Assembly (NCBI RefSeq): GCF_038007965.1
Contig: NZ_JBBOYD010000001.1
Coordinates: forward strand, 1,032,501 to 1,096,500
Origin: Niallia sp. FSL W8-0635
Lineage (GTDB): Bacteria > Bacillota > Bacilli > Bacillales > Cytobacillaceae
Direction: 5' to 3'
Length of the DNA: 64,000 nucleotides
The position numbers were made by a program, and so were the translations under genes. The notes under the pieces are model-generated. The model did not search any database. It worked only from the letters and a program-made list of their open reading frames with translations, and was not told the origin of the DNA. This document shows, piece after piece, positions 35,699 through 44,117 of this stretch (positions are counted from its first letter, which is position 1; each line of letters starts with the position of its first letter).

Positions 35699-36482
35699 TG
35701 TCATTTACCTCCCAGGAAATAAGGGATGCTACTCGTTCAGCCATTAGTTGATACCCCTTTTTATTTGGATGGAAATGATCCGAATATAAATATTGCTGAA
35801 CATTCTGCTGAAAAATATCATATGTAGGCACAAAAATAGTTTGGGCATAATTGGCGCATATCTCTGCAGTTGCATTGTTCCAAGTGCGAACTACTTGAGA
35901 GGTCAATGCACTGTTTTCTAAATCGTTAAAAGGATTGTATAATCCCATTATATAGATGGGAGCTTCTTTGTTGACGGAACGAATCGTAGTTAGAATAGTA
36001 TGCAAATATTTGGAATAGCTTTCGATTAATTCATTTATGGAATCTTCCTTAATCTCAGTGAGGGATTGTCCACCTTGAAAAAGATCATTACCTCCTATTG
36101 TAATAAAGAGCAGGTCAGCACTCTCCGTTTGTCTTTGTATTTCCTGCTCGGTTAATTGCTTGGCTAATTTATCCGTTGTTAATCCTTTTATTCCATAGTT
36201 AGAAATCGTGATTTCCTCTTCCGTTTTTTCAGCTAAAGCTTCTTTTAAATAACCGACATACCCTTTACCAGTATCATCACCTGTACCTCGTGTAAGCGAA
36301 TCACCGAAAGCTAAAAGGCGTATACCATCTGACTCTATCTGTTCTTGTATTTTCTCCGTTGTTTGAAGAGTTGTATCTGGATGATTAGAATAATCCACTA
36401 ACACCCATCCTAAGCCAATTACCCATAGTAAACAAACGATGCTTGATAATGTTAAGATAGAAACAGTTATGTTTTTTCGCAA
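35691..36482 (-). CDS. SGNH/GDSL-type lipase or esterase
   Basis: A 263-residue protein with an N-terminal membrane anchor (about 4-27) and an extracytoplasmic SGNH hydrolase domain. Block I is AFGDSLTRG (catalytic serine), block III ITIGGND, block V DHFHPNKKGY (catalytic D and H). It may act on lipids or acylated cell-wall sugars. TTG 36482 is chosen because AGGAGG sits 9 bases upstream; the longer frame to 36500 would contain that site. First gene of an operon with the YhcH/YhcI-like exporter. Confidence 0.88.
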   Translation of the reverse strand: MRKNITVSILTLSSIVCLLWVIGLGWVLVDYSNHPDTTLQTTEKIQEQIESDGIRLLAFGDSLTRGTGDDTGKGYVGYLKEALAEKTEEEITISNYGIKGLTTDKLAKQLTEQEIQRQTESADLLFITIGGNDLFQGGQSLTEIKEDSINELIESYSKYLHTILTTIRSVNKEAPIYIMGLYNPFNDLENSALTSQVVRTWNNATAEICANYAQTIFVPTYDIFQQNVQQYLYSDHFHPNKKGYQLMAERVASLISWEVNDNE

Positions 36483-36623
36483 ATTAGAACCTCCTAACAA
36501 ATGAAATTTTTCACAAAAACAAAGATAAATAAACCTATCATTGCAATTCTTTTTTCACTCAGGTTTATATAAGGGAGATAATAACATAGAAAAGGATTTA
36601 CAAGAAATGAAGCGAGAAGGAGA

Positions 36624-36658
36624 AGCCTAAAAAAAGAGCTGTATCATATTTTTAGGCA
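36624..36658 (-). terminator. terminator after the long YitT gene
   Basis: GCCTAAAAA / TTTTTAGGC hairpin with a 16-base loop that is itself T-rich on the minus strand; 20 bases downstream of the YitT stop. Confidence 0.55.
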
Positions 36659-36677
36659 ATTATGATGTAAAAAATTA

Positions 36678-37580
36678 TTAATGAATGTCTTTTTTCTTAA
36701 ATCTTCCACCCCGAACTTCGGAAATATTTGCTACTGCTAGAAATGCTGTCTGGTCTAATTCTTCTATAATCGTTTTAAGCTTTGCCTCTTCTAAGCGATT
36801 AATGACGCAAAAAATGACTTTCTTGGTATCGCCTGTATAAGCGCCTTCTCCTTTTAAATACGTGACGCCGCGTCCAAGTCTAGCTAGTATCGTCTCTCCT
36901 ATGATTTCGGATTGATCACTAATAATCCATACAGATTTTGATTCATCCAAACCGGCTATTACAATGTCAATTACTTTAAAAGCAATAAAGTAGGCGATTA
37001 AGGAATACATAGCTCGATTCCAGGAAAAAACAAATCCTGCACAAATAAAGATAAACACATTAAAAAACATAATGATTTCCCCAACGGAAAAAGGACTTTT
37101 TTTACTAAATAGGAGGGCTAATACTTCTGTTCCATCAAGGGAGCCGCCAAAACGTAGAACAATCCCAACCCCGATTCCGAGAATGATCCCGCCAAAAACA
37201 GTCGCGAGAAGTAAATCAGAGGTGAAAACAGGCACATCATGCAATAAAATGGTAGTTATAGAAAGAACGCTAATTCCTAGCATAGTGGATAGGGTAAAGG
37301 TTTTACCAATTTGCTTGTAGCCGATGTAGAAGAAGGGAATATTAAGTAAAAAGATAAAATAGCCTAGCTTTGCGCCAGATAAGTGAGAGAGAATAATGGA
37401 AATTCCAACAATTCCTCCATCCAATATTTGATTTGGAACAAGAAATTCTTCAATCCCAACGCCCATTAAAATACTACCGATAATAATGAAAAATATCCTG
37501 CTCGCTAAAACTCTTTTTGGCATAATTTTATGCTGCGGTTTTTCTAGAAAAGCCTCTGTTTGAATATTTGATGACTCCAT
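36678..37580 (-). CDS. YitT family membrane protein with DUF2179
   Basis: A 300-residue protein. Five or six membrane helices (about 25-215) carry the YitT repeats GVGIEEFLVPNQILDGGIVGISIIL and GIGVGIVLRFGGSLDGTEVLALLF, followed by a cytoplasmic DUF2179 domain of about 80 residues (IIGETILARLGRGVTYLKGEGAYTG ... EVRGGRFKKKD). Function unknown; a regulatory or transport role is proposed for the family. Two adjacent ATGs follow GGGGGG; the second (37580) has the better spacing. It is paralogous to the short form at 19671-20240. Confidence 0.88.
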   Translation of the reverse strand: MESSNIQTEAFLEKPQHKIMPKRVLASRIFFIIIGSILMGVGIEEFLVPNQILDGGIVGISIILSHLSGAKLGYFIFLLNIPFFYIGYKQIGKTFTLSTMLGISVLSITTILLHDVPVFTSDLLLATVFGGIILGIGVGIVLRFGGSLDGTEVLALLFSKKSPFSVGEIIMFFNVFIFICAGFVFSWNRAMYSLIAYFIAFKVIDIVIAGLDESKSVWIISDQSEIIGETILARLGRGVTYLKGEGAYTGDTKKVIFCVINRLEEAKLKTIIEELDQTAFLAVANISEVRGGRFKKKDIH

Positions 37581-37730
37581 CATCAATCCCCCCAATATTA
37601 GAAATTCTATGTGAAAATGTTCAAAACTAATAGACAGATAATTCTATTTTATCATACTAGTTTTGAAATAGATGCTTCAAAGCTTTGTGTTTCTAATATA
37701 ATTAGTAGCTTAAAAGGAAAAATTCGAGCT

Positions 37731-38678
37731 TTACTTAAACCATCCTTTTCTTTTGAACAATATAAACATGCCTATTACTATAATTGCCATAAGAAATAAT
37801 AGCCCAAAGTAGCCATATTTCCAATGAAGCTCAGGGATATTTACAAAGTTCATCCCGTATAACCCGGCTAAAAAGCTAAGTGGCATAAAAATGGTTGTTA
37901 TAACGGTAAGGATTTGCATAATTCTATTGGAATGATGGGAATTGTAGGATAGGTAGCTATCTCTTATATCTGTTGTCAATTCACGATTTGATTCAATCAG
38001 TTCACTGATTTTTAATAGGTGATCATAAATATCAGAATAATATTCTCTTTTCATTAAGAGAGCAGATAATTTTTCGGTATTAATCATTTTATAGACCAAA
38101 TCTTTCATCGGAACGACCGTATGACGTAAGGAGAGAAGCTGATGCCTAGTTGAAAATAATTCATCAAGCAAGGCTTCCATTGTTTTATTAGCAGGATTTT
38201 CATCGATCACGGCTAAAGAATCTTCAATCTCATAGACAATGGGAAAATAATTATCTACAAGATGATCTAAAAGCTGATAAAGAACCGTATATTGCGTCCA
38301 AGTGCCAATATCTTCACTTGCTAACAATTTGTTTACCGCGTTTACTTCAACGGAAGCATGATGATGGAAGGTAACGATAAAATTTTCCCCTAAGAAAATA
38401 TTGAGTTCGTCTTTTTTAATTGTTTTTGGATTTAAACAATGTGTTACAAAAAAAGTATATGTTTCAAAATAGTCTATTTTAGGGCGTTGTAAATTGTGGA
38501 GACAATCTTCTATCGATAAAGGATGAAATCCAAAAGGATGATGTAATTTCTCAATTTCTTTATCATGTGGCTGATCAAAATCAACCCAAAACCATTTATA
38601 ATCTCCGTCTAAAATTTCTTCAATGGAAAGATCAGAGATTAACTGATTATTCTTTGTTATAGCTAGAGAATGAATCAT
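37731..38678 (-). CDS. corA: CorA family magnesium/cobalt transporter
   Basis: A 315-residue divalent cation channel. The large N-terminal cytoplasmic domain (FHPLSIEDCLHNLQRPKIDYFETYTFFVTH) and the long stalk helix are followed by two membrane helices at the C-terminus with the selectivity motif YGMNF and the basic end KRKGWFK. Typical length. ATG 38678 after AAAGGAGTTATTG. No Mg-sensing M-box leader is recognised upstream. Monocistronic. Confidence 0.93.
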   Translation of the reverse strand: MIHSLAITKNNQLISDLSIEEILDGDYKWFWVDFDQPHDKEIEKLHHPFGFHPLSIEDCLHNLQRPKIDYFETYTFFVTHCLNPKTIKKDELNIFLGENFIVTFHHHASVEVNAVNKLLASEDIGTWTQYTVLYQLLDHLVDNYFPIVYEIEDSLAVIDENPANKTMEALLDELFSTRHQLLSLRHTVVPMKDLVYKMINTEKLSALLMKREYYSDIYDHLLKISELIESNRELTTDIRDSYLSYNSHHSNRIMQILTVITTIFMPLSFLAGLYGMNFVNIPELHWKYGYFGLLFLMAIIVIGMFILFKRKGWFK

Positions 38679-38818
38679 AACAATAACTCCTTTATAGTGG
38701 GTGTTATTAAATAGAATAGTTTATCCCACTCTTAATGGACAGTAAAACGACTCTCACTTGCAAGTTTTAAGAGAATGCGTGGAAGATAGGTGGTAGATCA
38801 ATTGTCCGTAAAGGTCCG

Positions 38819-38882
38819 AATGGTTCCACTAACTATCAGTGGGGGAGGAAGGAATCCCCGCTGATGGAAGCTTCCCTTTTTT
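38819..38882 (+). other. intergenic stem-loop with T-tract in the corA-regulator gap
   Basis: In the 345-base divergent gap 38679-39023, TTCCA..TCAGTGGGG pairs with CCCCGCTGATGGAA around a GAGGAAGGAAT loop, followed by GCTTCCC and a T7 run. It has the form of an intrinsic terminator on the + strand, yet no gene lies upstream of it on that strand. It may end a small RNA or attenuate the regulator gene at 39024. A TGCTATAAT extended -10 element at 38974-38982 could serve that gene directly. Confidence 0.4.
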
Positions 38883-39023
38883 TCATTAGTTTATTACAAA
38901 CGAAAAGGTTTTTATGCAGAAAATGTTTTTTCTTGTTGCTAGTTAAGAGGATATGAAAGTTACTAACAACATCTGCTATAATAGATATAAAAGAAGGTAC
39001 GCTAGTAAATAGGAAGTGTTAGG

Positions 39024-39722
39024 ATGAAAATACTTGTAATCGAAGATAATGAAAGTGTTTGCTCTATGTTAGAAATGTTTTTCCTTAAGGAAGGGTATGA
39101 AGGGAAATTCATTCATAATGGAAAAGAAGCATTAGAATTCTTTTTGGAAAATCAGAACTGGGATACTATCATCATTGATTGGATGTTACCTGGAATGGAA
39201 GGTGTTACGATTTGTAGAAGGATTAGAGAGGTTAGTTCTGTTCCGATTATCATGCTCACTGCAAAAGACAGTGAATCAGATCAAGTACTTGGACTTGAAA
39301 TGGGAGCAGATGATTATGTAACAAAACCATTTAGTCCTTTAACATTAATGGCACGAATTAAAGCTGTGACAAGAAGATATCAAAAAGAAACAACGAATCA
39401 AGTAGATGATAAATCTATTGCGACAGAGCATTTTAAAATCAGTAAGGAAACGAGAGAAGTGATATACAATGATCAAGTCCTTACAAATTTGACCCCGAAG
39501 GAATTTGATCTGCTCTATTATCTAATTAGTAATCCCAAACAGGTTTTTACTAGGGAGCAGTTATTGGATCGTGTTTGGGGCTATCAGTTTTATGGAGATG
39601 AACGAACGGTAGATGTCCATATAAAGCGTTTAAGAAATAAAATCGGTACGAAAGAACAGCCGTTTATTCATACTATCTGGGGCGTCGGCTATAAATTTGA
39701 TGAATCTAAAGTGAATGATTAA
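39024..39722 (+). CDS. OmpR/PhoB-type response regulator (orphan)
   Basis: A 232-residue two-domain regulator. Receiver (1-118) has E7/D8, D52 in IIIDWMLPGMEG, T in MLTAKD and K in YVTKPFSP. The winged-helix DNA-binding domain (about 132-228) has LTPKEFDLLYYLISNPKQVFTREQLLDRVWGY and RTVDVHIKRLRNKIG. No histidine kinase gene lies beside it, so its partner kinase is elsewhere or lost. The start follows AGGAAGTGTTAGG. A terminator follows at 39852. Confidence 0.92.
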   Translation: MKILVIEDNESVCSMLEMFFLKEGYEGKFIHNGKEALEFFLENQNWDTIIIDWMLPGMEGVTICRRIREVSSVPIIMLTAKDSESDQVLGLEMGADDYVTKPFSPLTLMARIKAVTRRYQKETTNQVDDKSIATEHFKISKETREVIYNDQVLTNLTPKEFDLLYYLISNPKQVFTREQLLDRVWGYQFYGDERTVDVHIKRLRNKIGTKEQPFIHTIWGVGYKFDESKVND

Positions 39723-39747
39723 GTTAAAATCTAATTCGTTTCATTGC

Positions 39748-39830
39748 GCTACAGACACATGAATCGCAGGGGAGCAACTTAAGCCGCCTTGGCTAAAGCC
39801 TGTGGGGAATCTCACCAACTTTACTGAAAA
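39748..39830 (+). other. short structured element, possible mobile-element remnant
   Basis: Between the regulator stop and its terminator lies a stretch with GAATCGCAGGGGAGCAACTT, GCCTTGGCTAAAGCC and GTGGGGAATCTCACCAACTT. It can fold (GGCTAAAGCC, GCAGG/CCTGTG) and resembles the right-end tails I associate with IS200/IS605 elements, though without a transposase. The similarity is from memory and weak. Confidence 0.25.
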
Positions 39831-39851
39831 AGCCTTTTATAAACTAATTAA

Positions 39852-39894
39852 AAACCCGGACAACCATTATCACACTATATGATTGTTCGGGTTT
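39852..39894. terminator. bidirectional terminator
   Basis: AAACCCGGACAA / TTGTTCGGGTTT 12-bp stem with a loop of about 19 bases, between the convergent response regulator and CNNM-type genes. Confidence 0.8.
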
Positions 39895-39928
39895 GTTTAT
39901 GGCTGGAATACTTATGTCCCAACGTATA

Positions 39929-41305
39929 TTATGAAACAATTTCTGCTTCAGATGAAGGAGAAGGAATGGCTTGCTTCATCGTAATATGATTTGTTTGTTG
40001 TTCTATGGCTGATAGTATTTTTTTTACTTCCACATATTTAATATGATGTTCTTCCATTTCTAAAATCTTAAAGGAATAAGACTCATAGTTAATGATATCC
40101 CCTTCAGCTGCTTCATAATTGGAAGTAAGAATCCAGCCGCCCAATGTATCGATTACTTCATCCTTTATGTCTATATGGAGTAAAGTATTAACCTCATTTA
40201 TTAATACTTTTGCATCCAATATATAGTGATTTTCTTTAATCGTACGAATTGGAGGGATTTCATCACTATCAAATTCATCCCAAATATCGCCAACTATTTC
40301 CTCGATAATATCTTCTACAGTAACTAATCCAGATGTTCCCCCATATTCATCCATTAAGATCGCCATATGAATACGATCTTTTTGCATCTTTAATAATAAA
40401 TCTTGAATAGGATACGTTTCTATTACTCTAATTACTGGTCGTATATAAGGCTCTAGCGTTTTCGTAGTTAAATCCCTTGTTTTTAATAGTTCTGTCATTA
40501 TTTCTTTGATATTTATCATGCCGATAATATGATCCTTATCCCCATCGGTAATGGGATATCTAGTAAATTGCTCATGCTGTATAAGGTGAAGTAATTCATC
40601 TAATGTACTTGATTGTTCAAGTGAAATAATTTCTGTTCGCGGTACCATTATTTCTTTGGCTATACGATCATCAAAATCAAAGATATTATTTACATATTTA
40701 AATTCAGATTGATTAATTTCTCCATTTTTATAACTTTCTGAAACAATAATGCGAAGTTCTTCTTCTGTATGAGCTATTTCATGTTCGGAAACAGGCCTTA
40801 GTCCAAACAATTTTGTGATGACTCTAGAAGAGCCATTTAATGACCATATAAAGGGAAAAAGTACTTTATAAAATAAGATTAAAGGCTTTGCTACCCATAA
40901 AGTGATTTTCTCTGCCTTATGAATGGCGAATGTTTTTGGAGCCAGTTCACCTATTACTACATGCAAAAAAGTAATAAAGGTGAATGCTAAAGAGAAGGAT
41001 AGAACGGTTATGGCTGTTTCAGGAACATGGATGATTTGAAGCAAAGGTGATAAAAAATGCTGTAAAGTTTCTTCTCCAATCCAGCCAATACCAAGTGCAG
41101 TAACGGTTATGCCAAGTTGGCAGGCAGATAAATATTCATCAAGATTACTAGTTACCTTTTTGGCTGAAAGGGCATTTTTATTGCCTTGTACTATAAGCTG
41201 ATCAATTCTTGAACTACGAACTCTAATAATAGCAAACTCTGAAGCTACAAAAAAAGCAGTCAAAGCAATTAAAATGGCTATTATAACCAAGTTAAATATG
41301 TCCAA
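39929..41305 (-). CDS. CNNM/CorC-type transporter (hemolysin family) 1
   Basis: A 458-residue membrane protein: a DUF21/CNNM domain with about three to four helices (1-190; AFFVASEFAIIRVRSSRIDQL, GITVTALGIGWIGEETLQ, GELAPKTFAIHKAEKI), a CBS pair (about 205-330; MVPRTEIISLE, RYPITDGDKDHIIGMINIKEI) and a CorC_HlyC domain (GTSGLVTVEDIIEEIVGDIWDE). Such proteins are linked to magnesium or other cation efflux; the hemolysin name is historical. TTG start at 41305 after AAGGAAA. Paralogue at 41760-43079. Confidence 0.9.
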   Translation of the reverse strand: MDIFNLVIIAILIALTAFFVASEFAIIRVRSSRIDQLIVQGNKNALSAKKVTSNLDEYLSACQLGITVTALGIGWIGEETLQHFLSPLLQIIHVPETAITVLSFSLAFTFITFLHVVIGELAPKTFAIHKAEKITLWVAKPLILFYKVLFPFIWSLNGSSRVITKLFGLRPVSEHEIAHTEEELRIIVSESYKNGEINQSEFKYVNNIFDFDDRIAKEIMVPRTEIISLEQSSTLDELLHLIQHEQFTRYPITDGDKDHIIGMINIKEIMTELLKTRDLTTKTLEPYIRPVIRVIETYPIQDLLLKMQKDRIHMAILMDEYGGTSGLVTVEDIIEEIVGDIWDEFDSDEIPPIRTIKENHYILDAKVLINEVNTLLHIDIKDEVIDTLGGWILTSNYEAAEGDIINYESYSFKILEMEEHHIKYVEVKKILSAIEQQTNHITMKQAIPSPSSEAEIVS

Positions 41306-41696
41306 ATAAATTTCCTTATCTCGGTTACCGAGTAAGGAGTCACCTCCTGATTAATTCAGATTAAAAGGATCTAAATCTACATTAAGTAAGCCACTTTTTC
41401 AAGTATTGTTTCATTTCCTTATAAACGAGGTATGTTGTATGAGTTAGTATAATAATCGTTTTAAAGAAAGAATTGACATGAAGTTCTTCATTTAGATAAA
41501 CAATCCCATTATACCACCTCACATTGAGTTAATTTTAATAATAATTATACGGTAAGCCAAACTGTCTAGTCAAACAATGATAGCGTTAACTTTTTTAAAT
41601 TTTCTGTCTATAGTAAAATATATGAAGAAAAAGGAAAATTCATGTGCCTTATTCACTTGTTGCCTTTTTAAATACAGTGGCAGGAGTACTAGGTTT

Positions 41697-41734
41697 TACG
41701 ATGAAACTTTTGTATGGACAAATGTTTCATCGTA
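41697..41734. other. long hairpin in the 454-base gap between the CNNM genes
   Basis: TACGATGAAAC / GTTTCATCGTA, extended by an inner TTTGT/ACAAA pair, forms a nearly perfect hairpin. The gap 41306-41759 otherwise has no clear gene. A possible 32-residue ORF (GTG 41644 to TGA 41742, opening MPYSLVAFLNTVAG) covers the hairpin but has only a weak ribosome binding site. The hairpin lies 26 bases beyond the stop of the minus-strand CNNM gene and may act as its terminator, although no T-tract follows. Confidence 0.5.
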
Positions 41735-41759
41735 GTGATTGAACCAAAGGTAGCTTTTA

Positions 41760-43079
41760 TTAAGTAAGGTGTGAAGGTATTTTTTGAACATCAAAAGTGA
41801 AAATATGTTGGCGAATCATTTTATCAATTTTAAATATATATCCGTTATATTCAAGTGTTTCCCCTTTTTTTATATTGGGATTTTGAAATAAGATCCAACC
41901 GCCAAGAGTATGAAGCTCCTCTCTATCGATTGCAAGGGATAGTAGCTTGTTTACTTCTGTTAATGGAAGCTTGGAATCAAGAATATAGTGATGATCATTT
42001 ATTTTTTGAATAAGAGGTGTTTCCTCTTCATCAAACTCATCTCTAATTTCACCAACGATTTCTTCTAAGATATCCTCTGCTGAAATAAGACCAGCAGTAC
42101 CGCCAAATTCATCATGAAGAATAGCAATAGAGGATCTTTCTTGTTGCATTTTTAATAAAACAGCTTGTATGGGTGTGGCTTCCATTATATGAATAATTGG
42201 TTGAGCATAGTCCAATAAAGTTTTATTTTCTACATTATTTTTTATCCAGTCAGTTAGTAGTTGTTTTATATGGATAAAACCAATAATTAAATCTTTATCC
42301 TCCTTTTTTGTAAGGGGATATCTAGTATAACGTTCTTTTTGAATGAGATTTATTGCTTCTTCAATCGATAAGTTATCAGATAATGTGACCATTTCTGTTC
42401 GTGGAACCATGATCTCATTTGCTAACCGATTATCAAATGCAAATATGCGATTTACATAGTTATATTCAGAAAGACTTATTTCCCCATTTTTATAGCTTTC
42501 TTTTAATACAATTTGCAGCTCTTCTTCAGATAATGCGTCATTATTGGCAGTTGGATCTGAGATTCCCCATAATTTAGCTACTTGTCTTGACGATATATTT
42601 AAGAGCCAAATAAAGGGATACATAATGTTGTAAAACCAGATAAGTGGTTTACTTACTAATAAGGATACTTTTTCTGTAAGAATAATAGCGACGGACTTTG
42701 GGAAAAGCTCTCCGATAACTACATTAATGTATGTAATAATCGAAAAAGAGATAGCAAATGCCAAACCTTGGGATAGAGCAGCAGGAACGTCCAAATTTAC
42801 CATGAAAGGCTGAATCAACTTTAAAATGGTAGGTTGTCCTAACCAGCCTAGTCCTAAAGACGTAATGGTTATCCCTAATTGGCAGGCCGATAGATAGCTA
42901 TCAATATTTTCAATGATTTTTTTTACGGTAAGGGCATTTTTATGTCCTTCTTCTACAAGTTGTTCAATCCTTGCAGGCCTTACACGAACGATAGAAAATT
43001 CTGTTGCCACAAAAAATGCAGAAAAAGCAGTTAGTATGGCAATTAACAATAGTTGCATTCCAATCATTATTTCTTTCAT
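41760..43079 (-). CDS. CNNM/CorC-type transporter (hemolysin family) 2
   Basis: A 439-residue paralogue of the neighbour at 39929-41305 with the same order of CNNM membrane domain (AFFVATEFSIVRVRPARIEQL, GITITSLGLGWLGQPTIL, GELFPKSVAIILTEKV), CBS pair (MVPRTEMVTLS, RYPLTKKEDKDLIIGFIHIKQ) and CorC_HlyC domain (GTAGLISAEDILEEIVGEIRDE). The two probably arose by duplication and may differ in metal preference. ATG 43079 is chosen; the frame also opens at TTG 43085 but neither has a strong ribosome binding site. Confidence 0.9.
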   Translation of the reverse strand: MKEIMIGMQLLLIAILTAFSAFFVATEFSIVRVRPARIEQLVEEGHKNALTVKKIIENIDSYLSACQLGITITSLGLGWLGQPTILKLIQPFMVNLDVPAALSQGLAFAISFSIITYINVVIGELFPKSVAIILTEKVSLLVSKPLIWFYNIMYPFIWLLNISSRQVAKLWGISDPTANNDALSEEELQIVLKESYKNGEISLSEYNYVNRIFAFDNRLANEIMVPRTEMVTLSDNLSIEEAINLIQKERYTRYPLTKKEDKDLIIGFIHIKQLLTDWIKNNVENKTLLDYAQPIIHIMEATPIQAVLLKMQQERSSIAILHDEFGGTAGLISAEDILEEIVGEIRDEFDEEETPLIQKINDHHYILDSKLPLTEVNKLLSLAIDREELHTLGGWILFQNPNIKKGETLEYNGYIFKIDKMIRQHIFTFDVQKIPSHLT

Positions 43080-43226
43080 CACCAATCATTTGTTGTTATC
43101 AAAGATGTAGCATCTTTATTATTTATTCCTATTCTAAACCTTTTCCTTCATAAAATAAAATGGGGAGAGAGGGAGAGGATTTAACATTTGTCATCATCCT
43201 CATTCTATTATAGTAACTAGCAACAT

Positions 43227-43778
43227 TTAATATTTAGCTGCCCATTCTCTTGCCAGCATGCTATAGGAATATAAATCATGATAATGATCATAAAGAAATT
43301 CGCCATCTCTTATAATTCCCTCTTTGATAAAGGAAAGTTTTTCTGGAATTGCTTGGCTTTTTCTATTTCTTACACCGCATTGGATTTCAATTCGGTTAAG
43401 TTTTAAATAATAAAAAGCATAATTCAGCATAGCAGCTACAGACTTTGTCATAATGCCATGTCCTTGTGCATCTTCAGCTAAAAAATATCCGATGCTTGCT
43501 TTCCGACTAGCCCAATCAATTTGTTGTAAAGTAATCATCCCTACTAGCTTCCCATTAAAAAATATACCTGCATTTAGCTCCGTTTGTTCAGTAAACAGTT
43601 TATTCCATAATGGAATAATGGTTTGATATTGATAAGGGGAGGTTATTTGATCTACCCATGGGAGCCATTCCCTTAAATACTTTCTATTTTGATTCACGAC
43701 TTGAAATAGTTCATTGGAGTCTTTTCCTTCTAACAGTCGCAATCTAATCTGTTGATCTACAAAAATATTAAACAACAT
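43227..43778 (-). CDS. RimJ/RimL-type acetyltransferase, YdaF-like
   Basis: A 183-residue GNAT protein of the ribosomal-protein alanine acetyltransferase type. IRLRLLEGKDSNELFQVVNQNRKYLREWLPWV, KASIGYFLAEDAQGHGIMTKSVAAMLNYAF (acetyl-CoA loop) and LNRIEIQCGVRNRKSQAIPEKLSFIKEGIIRDGEFL match B. subtilis YdaF in pattern and in length (183). Its protein or small-molecule target is unknown. ATG 43778 follows AAAGGATG. Monocistronic. Confidence 0.85.
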   Translation of the reverse strand: MLFNIFVDQQIRLRLLEGKDSNELFQVVNQNRKYLREWLPWVDQITSPYQYQTIIPLWNKLFTEQTELNAGIFFNGKLVGMITLQQIDWASRKASIGYFLAEDAQGHGIMTKSVAAMLNYAFYYLKLNRIEIQCGVRNRKSQAIPEKLSFIKEGIIRDGEFLYDHYHDLYSYSMLAREWAAKY

Positions 43779-43958
43779 CGTTCATCCTTTCTAATTTTCT
43801 AAGAAGGAGATATCGTTGTATTTTATGCGAAGAAAAATTTTTGGCTCGCAAACTTATGAAATCTTAAGCTATTAACTGGAAATTAGGCGATTCATAAGGT
43901 TAAGATTTCTGAATCGAAAAATTCGCAATAATTTTTATGAAATACAGTAAAAATTGAC

Positions 43959-43985
43959 TAAAAAATAGGTAGAATGTACCGATAT
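43959..43985 (+). promoter_or_regulatory. SigD-type promoter of the chemoreceptor gene
   Basis: TAAA at 43959-43962 and ACCGATAT at 43978-43985 with a 15-base spacer, against the motility sigma factor consensus TAAA-N15-GCCGATAT (one mismatch). It lies about 130 bases before the chemoreceptor start, which is the expected class of target gene. Confidence 0.75.
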
Positions 43986-44023
43986 TAAGGATATAGAGAC
44001 ATAACTAAGGCATTCTCTGTTGG

Positions 44024-44053
44024 AAACGCTATTATATGTGAAAGCGTTTTTTG
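44024..44053 (+). promoter_or_regulatory. leader hairpin with overlapping cre-like site
   Basis: AAACGCT / AGCGTTT with an 11-13 base loop and a T6 run forms a small terminator-like hairpin inside the chemoreceptor leader, after the SigD-type promoter. The 3' arm also reads TGAAAGCGTTTTTT (44039-44052), one mismatch from the CcpA operator consensus TGWAARCGYTWNCW. Either could limit expression. Confidence 0.45.
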
Positions 44054-44117
44054 AAATATCAGTGTTTGCGTAGAAATGGCCCCTTAATATGGACGGCGGA
44101 AGAGAGGATGTTTCGTA

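Noticed and set aside
38679..38820. M-box upstream of corA
   Set aside because: No conserved riboswitch sequence was recognised on the minus strand.
39024..39722. Missing partner kinase hidden nearby
   Set aside because: The region after the regulator up to 39928 contains only structured non-coding sequence and a terminator; no HisKA or HATPase motifs appear in any frame.
41306..41530. Magnesium-sensing (M-box) leader for the CNNM gene
   Set aside because: I found none of the conserved M-box segments; only AT-rich sequence and a GGAGTCACCTCC palindrome.
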